Shown: positions 39,101 through 51,732 of the stretch, one piece after another
How the letters are laid out: each line of letters opens with the position of its first letter
How positions within the stretch are numbered: the stretch's first letter is position 1
Assembly: GCA_018697195.1 (NCBI GenBank)
Contig: CM031878.1
Span: 32,249,995 to 32,313,994 of the forward strand
Reading direction: 5' to 3'
From: Certhia americana
Lineage: Eukaryota; Chordata; Aves; Passeriformes; Certhiidae
DNA: 64,000 nt
The notes under the pieces: generated by a model
Told to the model about the DNA's origin: nothing
The model's input: the letters and a program-made list of their open reading frames with translations, nothing else
Database searches by the model: none
Made by a program: the position numbers and the translations under genes

Positions 39101-42100
39101 CTAAGACAGTGGCTGTTAATTCAGAAGCTACAATTTTATCACTGTTTGGAAAGACTGGAATCAGAAAGCAATATTGTTGATAATCAGGTCTCCGGAAAAG
39201 GTTTTTTTCCACGGGGGTGAAGACTTTTTATTTCTTTGTTACTCTCATATAACTTTTCCTGCCCAGGACATACAATCCCATTTTGAGCTATCAGAATAAG
39301 ATACTGCAGTAGTTAAAAATTTTGGCGTAGATTTGATTTAGTTCATAAATCTAGACAACCCTTTCTTCCATTTGAAAGACAGTTAGCAAGCTGAGAATCA
39401 AAGCCATAAAATCTAAGGGCTGTAAGACAAGAATGAGATATTATCTATCCATGAAAAGAAAAGCTGTGAAACTAGCCTCTAAAAATTACCTTAAAAAAAT
39501 GGTTATCTTAAAAAAAACCCACACTACAACATGAACAAAGAGAACTCCCCTTCAAACCTTACTTATAGGAAAGACAGAAAGAAATATGCTGACAGCCATT
39601 AGCTTAGGTGTGGGACAATCTCTTCCACCTTTAGAAGAGATGCTCAATCTTTGCCAAGGGTAATAAAGAATTGAAGGTGAAGAACAGACCACAGTTAATC
39701 TGCTGTCTACTTTCCTATGCCCTTTCTATTCACTGTGACTGTGCATGAGAGTTATGTGCACAATCACCTGAGTATTTTTCTGCTTTTCCACATGATAATA
39801 AGTATTTTCTGTACAGTGACACCACTCCAGCATACCAGTAACAGAGAGTGACTGTCCAGCATACCTGTAATGGACAGGCTCATATGAAAACTACCTACAC
39901 TCACATAAGCACATTTATCACAGGACTATGCACTGGTATTGTCATAGGACATTAGGCACTGGGAGCTTAATGCCATTCATATGTGGAAGATTTATTAAGA
40001 AAGCCCACAATTTTCTTTAACTTTACAATAGTGGCCTAGAAATGAAACATATCATCTTCTCTAGCCTCATAAAAATGAAAGAAAAATAAAATATTTGTTG
40101 TTTTGTCCTTCTTGTTGTTTTGGCAATAAAACTATTTGCTTGAATTAGCACCAAGAAAATTAAATTTCATGGAATCATTTTCCTCATGATTTTTCATGCG
40201 AACAACAGTCATCTTCACAGCTCTAGGATCCAATATGTGAGACAGAAGTTATGAAAAAGAAAGAAAAATCAAAGATAGAGTTGTTGCTACCTCTGTCTAA
40301 ATATCAGATTTTTACTTTGGATTCTACCTTATCTCTCATATGGATTCTTATAATCTTTGGTTTAAAGCAAGAGTTGACTGCATCACAGCAAATACTTAAA
40401 ATGTTAAACCTTTTTACAAATGCATTGACAGTCTCTCTGTTCACCTGAATATGCATATTTCCCTATGGGAACATGGAAAATTAATTTGGAAAATTTTCAA
40501 CATTTCTGAAACATATAATAAGGAAACATAGCACTTGGAGAATGATGTCCTTAATTAAAGAGGGTAGTATCTCCTTTAGGATATATTTCCCTTAAAAACA
40601 TATTGTGCTCATATGCAAGAATTCCCAGAAGGTGTCATGCAGAATAGATTTTAAATTGTGCTTAGCTTTCTGGGTCTCCATGGAGGAATGAAAAATGTTC
40701 AGAATGATTAAAAGTGGCAGAATTGGGCAGTAATGTTTCTGCATATTTTAAATTCTTACATGGACTTTGGTAAAGACAAACAGCTTTCTGTATTTAAATT
40801 TGGAGCCAGACTATAATTGCTTCTGAATTTGGGACCTGAATTTGTATCCCCCTCTACCTATCCCTCTTCTAATTTCATTTTGGAGAATAAAGAAAAAGAA
40901 AATTTGAATCAACATTGCAGCACAAAACTGTGGCAGATTAAAGCCAATAGTAATAATTTCTTATTTCAGAATTCCCTATGAGATTTTGTTAACCAATTTC
41001 TTGAGGCAACAGTGGTAGGAATCAAGTTTATTTGACAGCTAGCAGCTGCTTATATACACCTCTGAGTCTTCTGGGATGCCTTTCCTTCTTGCATGATTGG
41101 CAGGGCTGAAGAATGCAGTAAAGCTCTTGTCACCCATATAAAAATGCGGCACTCTTTCTCTTGTAAGCGTGGGCAGTAAAGTGGAATGTTGTTGTTTGGT
41201 TTTATGGAGAGTAATTCAGAGCTGAAATTCATGCACAAATTGTTATGGTGTTTGGAGTGCTGTTTAGTCTAAAAAAAGGCAATGTACAATAACTTGGCTT
41301 GTTAAAAGCCTGCATTCCTCATCTCTCTCTATAAATGTCACTGCTACCCTTTCTGATATTTAATACCTTAAATTCTGTCATGTTTCCTGTTTTGGTTTGT
41401 TTCTGTCAAGAAAATCAAGAGATTCATATTGCTAGTTAGTGAAGTAATCCTCTTCTCATTGGAAAAATACTATAGGCCTCTTGGTTAAAAAAAAAAAAAG
41501 AAAATTTTAAGAATCTGATTTTTTAAACAATTTTATCAGAAGAAGTATTTTTAATAAACATGAACATTTTTCTTCCTCTAGTTTTCATGCTAGTCATAAT
41601 TTTCTGTGTGCTTTAGACTTTGAAAATACAAGCTACAAAAAGCTTCAACAGAGCAACTGTCACCTTGAAACTACTCATGCAATGTGCCTAAATGGTTAAT
41701 TATAGATATCTGAGGCCACATTTGGTATTTCTGCTTTGTGAGCGAGGTACTTTGAAACTCCTCATCTGTGCTGAGAAGGATGATTTCAAAGGTACTATGA
41801 TTATTTGCATCAGATTCCAAACCTGTGTTGTTTGTCTAATGCTTTGTGAATTCAGCAAAATATTACTATGGTACCTTACTAACAATACTTATTAGTAGTT
41901 TACTTTATTGCTGGTCACAGCAAGATTAATGGAGCTATTTCCACGGTGGGACAGTAATGAAGTGCAAGAAAACTTAGACTCTGCTGGCTAGGATCTGCTG
42001 TTTTGTGCTGGGTCTTTTATTTTCTAGTTATGTATTTGTCAGCCTGATTCCTCAAAGATTTCTGTCACATGGACTCACACCACTGGATCCAGTTGAACAA

Positions 42101-43369
42101 TTTATGTTTTGCATTGATTTAAGAGAGATGGAAACTGAAAAATGAGAAAAAACACTTTCGCTTAGTTATTTGCTGAATTTTACCTAATAATAATTTCATA
42201 AAAGGCTCCTTCACAGCATCAGTTGAGCAAGTGAATACCCAGGTATCTTCCTCATGCTGATATACTTCAATGATATGCCTTTGATTTTCATGTGCACTAG
42301 TGAAACCTCATTTACAATATTGTTTGCAAATTCTTGAAAAGTCACATATTCACGCTAATGACTGCTACTGCTAAAGGTCAGATTTCTGTCAGATTTCTGT
42401 TTTCTTGTGTGCTTTTCTTACTGCTTAAGAAAGGCTACTTTGGGGTATTTTTGGAGATATTTTCTAAGCTTGTCTGATCATAAACTGAATGAAGAGAGAT
42501 GAGAAATATGATGGCTCTGTTATGACAAAAATAGGCTTCCTGGGAGAATGAAATGGCCATATATATGTAGCCAAAGCTACAAGGAAAACTTGAAAAATGG
42601 AAACCAGTTTAGGACATTATTCCAATTTACTGACACTCATCTTTAACAGATGATCTTTAATGGATGGATCTTTTAATTTAAGCTCTCTTGGTAAGGATGG
42701 ATGTATTCTACCTGAAATATGTTTCATGAGAAGATGTGTAAGTTAAAGTGAACCCAGAGTGAGCTACTACTCAAAGCTGAAAAGTATATTATATGAACCA
42801 GACAAAGAATAACCTTCTTAGATGACCACATACTTTAGTCCTCTTCATTTTTTTTCAAGACTTTACCATTCATATTTGCTAAATTAAAAGAAAACTATTT
42901 TCATTCTTTCTTTTCTTTCATTCTTTCATTCTTGCTCTTCTGGGTTTTTTATTTCTCATCTTTTTCTTCACCTTCAGGATCCCAATGTTTTCTTTTTTTC
43001 ACTGCTTAGCTCTGTCCCTTCTTTTGAAATAGTGCCTCTGACACCTATTTCCCACCTATGTAATTAGAAGTAGTCAGAGCATGAATGCTTATATGGTAGA
43101 CAGTCAAGTTTTAAAGATTAGCAATAACTTATTGAGATTATTGATATTGATAAGAATGCGTATGCATTCTTTATCAAGAGATTCCATTTTTTTGAAAAAC
43201 AGATTGAAATTTTAATAACAGCAAGCTGACTGCTCTTATAAGGAAAAGAATTTCTGGAATCTGGGTATATTTTTTTAGGAACAAAATAAGCAAAATAGGA
43301 AGATGAATCATTGGTGATGAAATGACTCTTTACGTTGGTTGTAATTTGACTTCTGAAATTAGTAACACA

Positions 43370-44142
43370 GGGAACTGGAGAGGCTGGATTGATGGGACAA
43401 TGCCAATGATATGATGTTCAACAAGGCCTGGTACCGTGTCCTGCACTTGGGCCACCACAAGCAGCACCACAGGCTGGGGGCAGAGTGGCTAGCAAGCTGC
43501 CCAGTGGGTAAAGGACCTGGGGATGCTGGTGACAGTATATGGACATGAGCCAGATATGCCCAGGTGGCCAAGAAGTCCAGTTCCATCTTGGCCTGTACCA
43601 GCAATAGTGTGACCAGCAGGACCTGGGCAGTGATTGTCCTCCTCTTTTTGGTGCTTTTGAGGCCACGTCTCAAATTCTGTGTTCAGTTTTGAGTCCTTTG
43701 TGGCAGGAAAGACATTGAGATGCTGGAGCATGTCCAGAAATGGACATTAGATGGCAATGGAGATGGTAAAGGGTTTGGAGCACAAGTCTCATGAGGAAAA
43801 GGTTAGGGTAGCTGAGGGTATTTAGCCTGGAGTAAAGGAGTCTCAGTCTTATCTCTTCTCCAGGTAACAAGCAATTGTTAATAAGAGGAAATGCCCTCAG
43901 GTTTTGCTGGGGGAGGTTTAGTTTAGATATTAGGAAAAATTCATCACAGAAAAAGTTGACAAGCATTGGAACTGGGTGCCTAGGGACATGGTTGAGTCAC
44001 CCTCCCTGGAGGTATTTAAAAGACATCTGGAGGAGGCACTTAGGGACTGAGTTTAATGGTGGACTTGTCCATGCTGGATTAAAAGCTGGACTAGATGATT
44101 TTATAGATCTTTTCTAACTTAAACAATTCTATAGTTTTGTAA
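43370..44142 (+). mobile_element. CR1 LINE 3' end, about 770 bases
   Basis: Plus-orientation CR1: ttcaacaaggcctggtaccg, tgtcctgcacttgggccac, ctggggatgctggtgacag, then ggagcatgtccagaaatgg, ttagcctggagtaaaggag and ctccctggaggtatttaaaa. It ends in the expected CR1 tail (gactagatgattttatagat, aacaattctatag). It encodes the degraded C-terminal end of the LINE reverse transcriptase ORF plus 3' UTR. Several frames are visible on the opposite strand (43359-43966), but none is a gene. Confidence 0.95.
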
Positions 44143-46145
44143 TTTTTTTCATTAGATTGCTGATCACAAGTGTTTAAAATCACAAGTAGATGCTATTATT
44201 TCAAAGTAAAATAAAAGAACATATTTCCTTTCTTGAAATAACTTTAACTGTTTGAACAATTTTTGCCAATCTTGAGCTGAAACATTTTTATGAAGTATGA
44301 CCTATTTCAAGAACATTTTTATTTGTAAGACAATGATTTGTCCAAAAAGAATACGTCTGTAACAAAGCTTCTTTTTCTTTGGGGCACATGCATGTTTCTT
44401 CCACAGACACCCCTGAGGATTCTTCATTGTTATGACTCAATAATATAAAAATAAAATCAGTGGGTGTATCTCTCAATGTTATACACAAGATGGGAACCCA
44501 TCTATAAATTTTAAAACCCTATTCCTGTAAAACTATTCCTTTTATGAGATGTTCTTTTTCTTCTTGTGCTCTTTTTTTTAAAAAAAAACCCCTAAAGATT
44601 TAAAGCAGAGGGTCTCAAAGCAACCGGAAGAATTAGGTGCCCTCTATTTCACTTCTAGAGGCAAGGATTTTACATCAAAGAAAATGTCTATTATATTTAG
44701 AACCATATAGTTCGGATTTAGGGACTCTAAATTCCTCCTATTACCCACTTCATAGAAAGATACTCGTATCCCTCCTGCAAGTTAATTAGATCGTCTTCTT
44801 CTAGTCAGCTCATTATAATTTCCCTAGCTTAAAAAAACCCCCAAAAAACCAAAAAAACAAAAAAAAACCCCAACCAAACAAAAAAACCCTCTGATCTCAG
44901 TTCCCAGCTAGCAGGGATGATAGCCTCCTCGAAAAAAAGAAATACCAACTCACTTGTATGGATAGAAGGGAAGGCAAATCTGTGCTTCATTCTCCCGCTG
45001 GACATTACAATGTCATGTTACTCACAGTTACTTTGAACTTCTCAGCTAGAACAAGTACAGATAGCTTAATGATAGCACCTGGCTATACAGAAGGATGAAT
45101 AGAAGAAATAGTCATAAGAAAAGCAGCAAGCCATGGACTTACTTCTTAGTAAAAGGTAGTAATTGCAGCTCTCTTAAACGATCTGTTTATAAGTACTGCA
45201 CTTATCTTAGTGAGGAAATACTATATCTTCTGTTCCTCATTAGAGTATATTATAGTATGTTATCTCTGAGATGCATATAGTATCCATCTCTGAGATGCGT
45301 AACATAAACAGATACTTTTTACTTTTCTGGAGCATAAGTCAGAATCTCATGTAAATAAATTATTTGTGGTAGTTGCATTTGCCTAATTCACACTAGTATT
45401 GTGGTTGCTGTTGTCAAATAATGAAGTATTCTTACTTAGTCATTTTGATAAAATGTACTGTTCTATCAAACTGAATGGCATTCCAAGTAAGTTGTGAAGT
45501 TCTAGTAACTGAAAAGTCTACTAGATTTTCAGGGATAATACAATCCCTATTCCTGGTTTTTAACAACCTTTATGGATATTTCCATAATTAATATGCATTT
45601 TACACCTGTAGTGGAATTCTTTAGTCAGTCTAATGAAACAACAACGTTCTGACATATTCCAAAGCCCTCCCTGATATTTCACTGGGTTCCAAAACATTAT
45701 GTTATACCTAGTAAATTTCTTTGGCTTGAACAACAAAGAAAAAATGGATGTGAGGACTTTAAGAATGTGGATTTGTTTTCATTATTTAATTTAAAATCTA
45801 TAAAAATTTCATAATTGTACCTATGACATTTTGATAGTAATTGGTTAGTAAAACTGATGAAAAAAACTTTTTCTCAGGTAACTTATATATATATTCCTAA
45901 AAACAATACAACAAAGTTCATTTAAATGATTTTGAATTCATGTGCATATTGGAGTTTGCCAGCCAAAGTACTTAAAATAATTGTTTTCTGTCCCTTCAAA
46001 GTTTTAAGCTCTGTCTTCTTATGATAAGCAGTCAAAATGCTGGGCAAACATTATCTGTTTCATAAAGTAAAAATACAATTTAAATATTAACTCATTTAAA
46101 AGAGTTTTTAAATGTTAACTGTCTTATAGATCGTAGATGTAAATA
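44143..46145. other. AT-rich unique sequence
   Basis: No gene or recognised transposon. It contains an A/C low-complexity stretch (44826-44890) and a duplicated atctctgagatgc word (45265 region and 45286 region). Confidence 0.55.
44826..44890. repeat. A/C low-complexity tract
   Basis: Only A and C for about 60 bases, as A runs split by ccccc, cc and c. Pairs with G/T on the opposite strand. Confidence 0.9.
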
Positions 46146-46480
46146 ACAGAATCACAGAATGACTAGGTTGAAAGAGACCTTCAAGATCATCGAGTCTATC
46201 CAACCCACACCCTAACACCTCAACTAAACCATGGCACTGAGTGCCACATCCAGTCATTTTTTGAACACATCCATGAATGGTGACTCTACCACCTCCCTGA
46301 GCAGACAATTCCAGTACTTGATCACTTTTTCCCTACTAATATCCAACCTGTATTTCCCTTGGCACAGCTTAAGACTGTGTCCTCTCCTTCTGTCAGTTAC
46401 TGCCTGGAGAAAGAGACCAACCCTCACGTGACTACAGCCACCCTTCAGGAAGTTGTAGAGACTGATAAGGCCCATAGACA
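46146..46480 (-). mobile_element. CR1 LINE 3' fragment
   Basis: Begins cagaatcacagaatgacta and aggttgaaagagaccttcaa (the minus-orientation 3' terminus) and passes through caacccacaccctaacacct, aacacatccatgaatggtga and caattccagtacttgatcac. The 5' end fades near 46480. The frames at 46108-46541 derive from it. Confidence 0.93.
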
Positions 46481-46676
46481 CAACATACTGACCTTCTTTA
46501 AATGCATGTCAGTGTTATTAATGGGAATGCTATGTGATTAGAACAAGTGTAGTAGTGTACGACACAGTACCAATAACTGGTCTTTTAATTTTCCAGTCAG
46601 ATTTTTCTGGATATTAGGATCATGTGTATGACAGAATTTAAATTTTGCCTTTCCTAATATCATGTTTTCTTTCTAG

Positions 46677-46796
46677 GTTTTTGGAGACCAAAATCAAGGA
46701 GCAGTTTTCCTACGTGAATTTACATTGATTCGGAGAGAAAGTCTTCACGATGATTTCCTATCTGACTTGCTGAATAACCATAAAACAGAAGACCTG
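46677..46796 (+). CDS. Internal protein-coding exon, gene not identified
   Basis: This is the only stretch in the window that looks like a genuine coding exon. It is 120 bases (40 codons), preceded by a pyrimidine-rich acceptor (gttttctttctag, AG at 46675-46676) and followed by a GT donor (cctg/gtagga, GT at 46797-46798). Only the frame starting at its first base is open; the other two have stops. The frame begins Val-Phe-Gly-Asp-Gln-Asn-Gln-Gly-Ala-Val and ends His-Lys-Thr-Glu-Asp-Leu; composition is balanced, mixing hydrophobic and charged residues. Exon phase is 0 at both ends. It sits between CR1 fragments of opposite orientation (ending 46480, starting about 47380). I do not recognise the family. 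Neighbouring exons are not visible, so flanking introns are large, at least about 17 kb downstream. It was too short to be listed as an ATG-started frame. That it is coding is inference from sequence pattern. Confidence 0.65.
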
Positions 46797-47379
46797 GTAG
46801 GAATCTTCTATAATTCCAAAACAATCTATAAGAAATTTTTTGCAGGAATACAGATTTTTGTGATAGATCTTTCATTCTGCTTCATTAATCTGTAGAGAGT
46901 AATGAAGTTAGATTTTTTAACATAAAAATGTTATCCTAAAAATATTGAAAATTCCATGTCATAAAGACTTGTTCATAGCGAGGGTCCATGGGTGCCAATG
47001 CATGAGTTTTCATTATTGAAGACAAAATTTTTCAAAAGACACATAGATTGATCTTTTGCTTTCTAATGGTAATTTTTCTTATTCAGAATTTTTGAAGTCT
47101 AAATTGTTACCATTGTTTGCTTTGTACATGCAAAGGAGATTATTTTTATTAAATATGAATGAGTAAAGATAAATTTATAGGTTATGTAAAAAAAGTACAA
47201 TGTTTTGATAGGAATAATTTTATTAAATGTACTAAGAAATCTAACAAACAGGGAAAACAGTTTTATGAAAAATATATTTTCACTCTTTTCTGTATATGCT
47301 TGGCAAGGTATTTATTTCAGATCTGAAGGACACTATGTTGTCTAGCAGCTGATATTTTTGAAGAAAAGAATGTAGAAGT

Positions 47380-47878
47380 AAATAACTTGGGAGTCATGCT
47401 TAATCAGGCTTTAACATGAAATGAAACAAGCCAGCTGATTTTAAACTGCAGCAAATTTTCCCTACCAAGATAATTAAGTGACTAGACCATCCGCCTTACA
47501 AGGAAAGGCTGAGGGAGCTGATCCTGTTCAATCTTAACAAGAGACAATGGAGAGGGGACCTCATTAACACATACAAGTATCTGAAGGGAAGGTGTCAGTG
47601 GCTAGGTTGTGCGTAGTGGTGCCATGCAACAACACAAAAGACAACGGGCGCAAACTGACACACAGGAAGTTCCATCTGAACATGACAAGAAACTTCTTTA
47701 CTCTGAAGGGACCAAGCACTGGAACAGATTGCCCAGAAAGGTTGTAGAATTTCCTTCACTGGAGATATTCAAGAAGCATCTGGAAATGATCCTGTGAAAT
47801 GTGATTGTGCAGGGAGGTTGGACCAGATGACTTACTTTGACTTTCAGTCTCACCTCTTCTGTAATTTTGTAAACTTTT
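47380..47878 (+). mobile_element. CR1 LINE 3' end
   Basis: Plus-orientation CR1: aacttgggagtcatgcttaa, acaaggaaaggctgagggag, ctgatcctgttcaatcttaa, gagaggggacctcatta, ctggaacagattgcccagaa, ttggaccagatgacttac, ending ctgtaattttgtaaac. More diverged than the 43.4 kb copy. The frames at 47609-47907 are remnants. Confidence 0.92.
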
Positions 47879-49994
47879 AGATCTGATATTTTCAAGGGCT
47901 GATACATCTTAATGTCTAACAGATTGTGGTTTAACAGAAGTAGTGGTGCATTAGCACCTGATATAACCAGGAATTGGTGAACATATTTTAGGGATTAAAT
48001 ATATAGGATTAAGTGTTTATTTACTCTGTAGGACAGAGTGATTCTAGAAATTTGTGTTGGCACAGCCATGCTTAGTCCCTTTTTAATCAAGTTTTACCTT
48101 TCTTAGGTTGTCTTTCTTCATGCTCGAGGGACTGTTACCCAATTGTCATTGGTGGGAGTGTGTAGAGCTAGGACTTCAGAAGAACAGGATGGATGTCTTT
48201 TGACAAGTCTTGATGCTTAGGTGAAAGAAGCTAGTAAACAAAAGTAGTGAAGATATTAGAAAATCTACTGTGTTTTTGCTAGCCCATCTAGCAAAAGTTG
48301 TCAAACAAGTTGTCCTTTGTGATTTACTACTGCTAAAAGAAATTTCAGATCCATCCAAACCAACACTTTATTTTAGCACTTTGGGTAATTTTACAGCTCA
48401 GTTTTACAGTTCAAGATTTTATCAAGCAACTGCTTTGCTGATGGAATGCCTGTAATTGTTCCTCTTTAAAACCATTAATTTTCTGTGCTCCAGAGAAGAA
48501 AATTGCACTTTATTACAATTCTGTCAGTACTGGTACCAGTACTTGTGACTTGTTTTTTGTTGGTTTTCTGAGTTGTGCTGGTTGTATGAATGTTTATAAG
48601 TGTTTTATATTCACACAAGCAGAAAATACTCTGAAAAATAGTCATAGATTTCACTTCAAGACAGTGTTCTTTTTCTTTACTTTTTACGTGAAAGTAAGAA
48701 GTTTTTACTCCTTGACATTCCTGTGATCTTCTTTCTGTGCAGTTATGAGTGCTTGAGAACATATCTGCACTGAATAGTGCCCAGAACTATCACTTTGCAA
48801 TCTACATTTACATATGACTTAAAGAACTTTATCAACATCATCTCTCTGTGACACCATCTTCTACTACTGAAGCACATAACGTTTTCTCTGCATGACTGAT
48901 TTGGTAGGCAAAAGATAGCATGGAAGAACTTGAAATAACTTTTCGGTATTTTGTCTGAAATATTTTAAATCTGTGTGACTAGTTTACTGTAAGCTATGTA
49001 GTCTATTTCAAAGAGAAGCAGTAGTTTCAACCAGGGCTTTTCTTTAGCACTTATTCCAAATTTCTGCTTCATAAATACTAGTCAATTGGTTTTCCAAAAT
49101 CTTCATAGCATGTACATGATATTGTTCCTATTTTATAGATGTGGATTCAAAGGTTCATAGTTAGATGTTAAGGTGAAAAACATGTAGTATTCTTGAATGC
49201 TTTGAGACACAAGGATCCATTTTTTTTCAATTTACCTCACATGACACACTAAGTTGAGGGGGGAACTATTGACCTCAAATGCAATCCTGACTGCTCAGCA
49301 TCTTTGTCTGTCAAGCTAAAGGTAACAGGCAAGGCATCTACAAAATAAAGTATGTGATTATTAAGGTATCCAACAAAATGCTACAAGTGACTCAACTGGA
49401 GTGATACAAAAATAGTATAGAAGCAGATATAGAGTATGATCTTCCAGAAAAGAAAGTACAAACTGTATTTCAGGATCAATCATTCACAGTTCATAGGACC
49501 AATCCTTTCTTCCCTGCAATTTCAAGTGAGACAATGGTGTATCTAATGAGAAAATCAGTGTAAAACTTTTTCTTACAAATGAAACATGAACAGCCTCTTT
49601 TATAATAGTTCCTCAATAAATCTATCACTCTGGCTCTTTTTAGAAGTCCTGTGACTTACATATGGTAAGGTTTTCTGTTTGCATATTTTCAAAACTGGTG
49701 TGCACATAGAGTTATAGTGAATGCTGGACAGCTGGTGATATAGGAATTGTAAAATAGTGTTAATTATTAGCTATTATTAGTAGTATTAATAAGTCTAAAC
49801 TTTGTATTTTTCCTTGATGAATACATGAAATTACTTGATGCTTTCTGAGAAAATTTAGGCTGGTGATCTATACTTTTAAGGTATTTTCTCAAATATGCAT
49901 CTTCATTTTTCTAAAAAAGACCATGTTACCGCTATCTTTGTGGGTAGCTGAGAGCATCCAAAATGATTGATTCACTGCTGATGTTGAAAAGTAA
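47879..49994. other. AT-rich unique sequence
   Basis: No recognised transposon and no convincing exon. A possible 93-base exon at 48292-48384 was considered and rejected. Includes a perfect 18-base palindrome (48526-48543). Confidence 0.5.
48526..48543. repeat. Perfect 18-base palindrome
   Basis: agtactggtaccagtact equals its own reverse complement, with a KpnI-type ggtacc centre. Confidence 0.95.
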
Positions 49995-50210
49995 TATCCC
50001 TCTAACTCCGCAGCTGTTTGGGCAATGATATCTTCTTTGGGCAACCTTCCAGAGGCACCATGTAAGTCTTTAATAGCAATCAGTGAGGAGACTTACAGAG
50101 CTTTCTGGGCCTATGCATCAAAGGCCGTTGGCAATGGTGCTATTGTAATGCCTTGCAATTCTCAACAAAAGGAGAGATCAAAAGAGCTCTTATTTTCTAG
50201 TAAGCAATGA
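49995..50210 (+). other. 71-codon open frame beside an LTR, status unknown
   Basis: Open from just after a TAA (49992-49994) to TGA (50208-50210). The residues look more protein-like than most frames here (Ala-Val-Trp-Ala-Met, then Glu-Glu-Thr-Tyr-Arg-Ala-Phe-Trp-Ala-Tyr-Ala). A splice-like acceptor (ctaactccgcag) ends at 50013 and a strong GTAAGT donor lies at 50062, which would define a 48-base exon at 50014-50061. Splicing from the 46677-46796 exon (phase 0) would hit a stop at the fifth codon, so it cannot simply be the next exon. The frame stops 16 bases before the LTR. I do not recognise the product. Confidence 0.25.
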
Positions 50211-50226
50211 GTTTCTAGTAACTAAT

Positions 50227-51728
50227 TGTGATAGTGTGACCAGCCCCACGTAAGTGAGCTAGCTGGCTTTGATACTGACATATTGTTGGACCAATCGGAA
50301 GGCATTTCATCTCTGGGAAGAGTACATTTCAAGACAAAACAAAACTCGGGCAGCTCTCTTTTAGTTCCGGCATTCGGAGAGAGAAGACCTCCTCCACTTG
50401 GCCTTGTGCCGGAGGGGCTGGGCTGTTTGATGACATCCGAGCCCTGCTCTGCCGGGCTGGGCTGGGCTCTGCCGCTGCTGTAGCCCTGGCAGAATCAGCC
50501 CATGGCTTTCTGGGCAGCGGGGGGAGGAGAAGCCAAGCTAGCACGCACAGGAATTCACTGTAGGCCCAGGCCGCCCTGATAGGACTGAGGGGTGGAGAGG
50601 AGAGTCTATCCAACTTCCCCCCATCTGCAAAAGACCTGCAAGGGCTGCCCTTGAGCTCAAGTCTCTGAGATCTCACCCCCTGCACGGTTTTGAAATCTGA
50701 CACCATAGACTGGGCCTGGCAAAGATCTTGGCACAGCTCCAGCACAGCTGCAAATGCAGCACCTGACTGTCCTGGCTGGCCGCTGTCTTTGTTAACTCTT
50801 TTACTGCACAGAAGAGACCTCCAGAACTCATTTTCCCCTGAATGGGAGATAAGGAAAAAAAGGAAGATAAGCCATTACATGTGGAGAGACCAACATGAAG
50901 ATACTAAAGTCAGCAAAGAAAGAGTGATTGTTCTAGATGGAAGAACTATGGGGAGTTGCTTTCAGGCTGAAAATCTCTTGTAAGCTACGGTGGTTGACTG
51001 TAATATATTGAGATATTTCTTTTAAACCATAAAGTATGGGGAGATGGGAAGTTTGAATTGTAGACCTGGGCAAAGGAAGGCAGTGTTAAAGTAAGCTAAG
51101 GTTGAACTGGCTGTGATTCTGTGAGAAGTTTGAACAGAGAGATGATGTGATAGAGACTTCTCTTGCCCCTGAGAAGAGATTCTCAGTTCTCCGAGATAAA
51201 AATTATTTTAAAGATAGATAAAGAGAACCTTTGCTTTGAATGGTTTATCTTTAAAAGAAAATAAAACCCATACGTTGAGATGGCCCAGAGGCACATCTGT
51301 CAAGAATTGTGCACATGGGAGGGGCTTCATGATGTGGGTCATCCGGGCAGCTGCCTTGTGAAGAATGAAACCATGAGAGAACTGTTTTCTGGTGGGGGAA
51401 TTTTCTATAGAAAACAAGAGATGCTTTCCTCACTAAGTAAACTGCAGAAAGACTATTTTGGAGGTGGAAAACTGACAGATTTCTGGGTGTTGTTTTCTGT
51501 ACATTGTCAGTTGGAAAGAAAAGAAAGTGGGGAGGAAGGAGGAGTGTTACGAAATTTTCATTCTGATTCTTGTTCTTTTCTCTTTCTCCTTTTAGTATTA
51601 GTTAATAAAGTTTTATTTCTTTTAAGCTTAAGCCTGCTTTGCTCTTGATTGAAAAATTTCAAATTGGCAAACCAAAACTATGACACAAAATTGGTGTTTC
51701 TGCCCAATTTCAAACTGAAACCACAACA
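50227..51728 (+). mobile_element. ERV LTR, about 1.5 kb, avian ERVL-like
   Basis: Begins tgtgatagtgtgaccagccc and ends ccacaaca, giving TGT...ACA termini. A polyadenylation signal aataaag lies at 51604-51610, followed by a T-rich stretch and a U5-like segment. The first 500 bases are GC-rich (gggctgggctgggctctgcc). A primer-binding site follows 4 bases after the end, so this is the LTR plus the first bases of an internal region; no second LTR or gag/pol/env is seen in the following 12 kb. Frames at 50283-50983 and 51208-51648 lie in the LTR and have no retroviral protein features. The assignment to an ERVL-like songbird family is from memory of similar LTRs. Confidence 0.75.
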
Positions 51729-51732
51729 ACTT

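Larger units (their letters stand above)
35041..43369. other. Unique AT-rich sequence, no gene seen
   Basis: About 8.3 kb with no recognised transposon. Simple repeats are at 35394-35448 (28-base tandem pair), 35890-35913 (24 A) and 36061-36103 (TA)n. The frames at 36718-36978, 37202-37486, 38252-38605 and 41692-41895 have no domain. The 38252 frame is hydrophobic only because it covers a pyrimidine-rich tract. Confidence 0.55.

Noticed and set aside
43359..43966. Several 80-104 codon minus-strand frames
   Set aside because: They are antisense to a CR1 LINE 3' end.
48292..48384. 93-base candidate exon (ctag acceptor, gggtaatt donor) with protein-like frame
   Set aside because: The acceptor lacks a good pyrimidine tract, and its open frame cannot follow the phase 0 exon at 46677-46796 without an unseen exon between.
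50329..50745. 138-codon minus-strand frame, Ala/Pro/Ser rich
   Set aside because: It is antisense to the GC-rich start of an ERV LTR.
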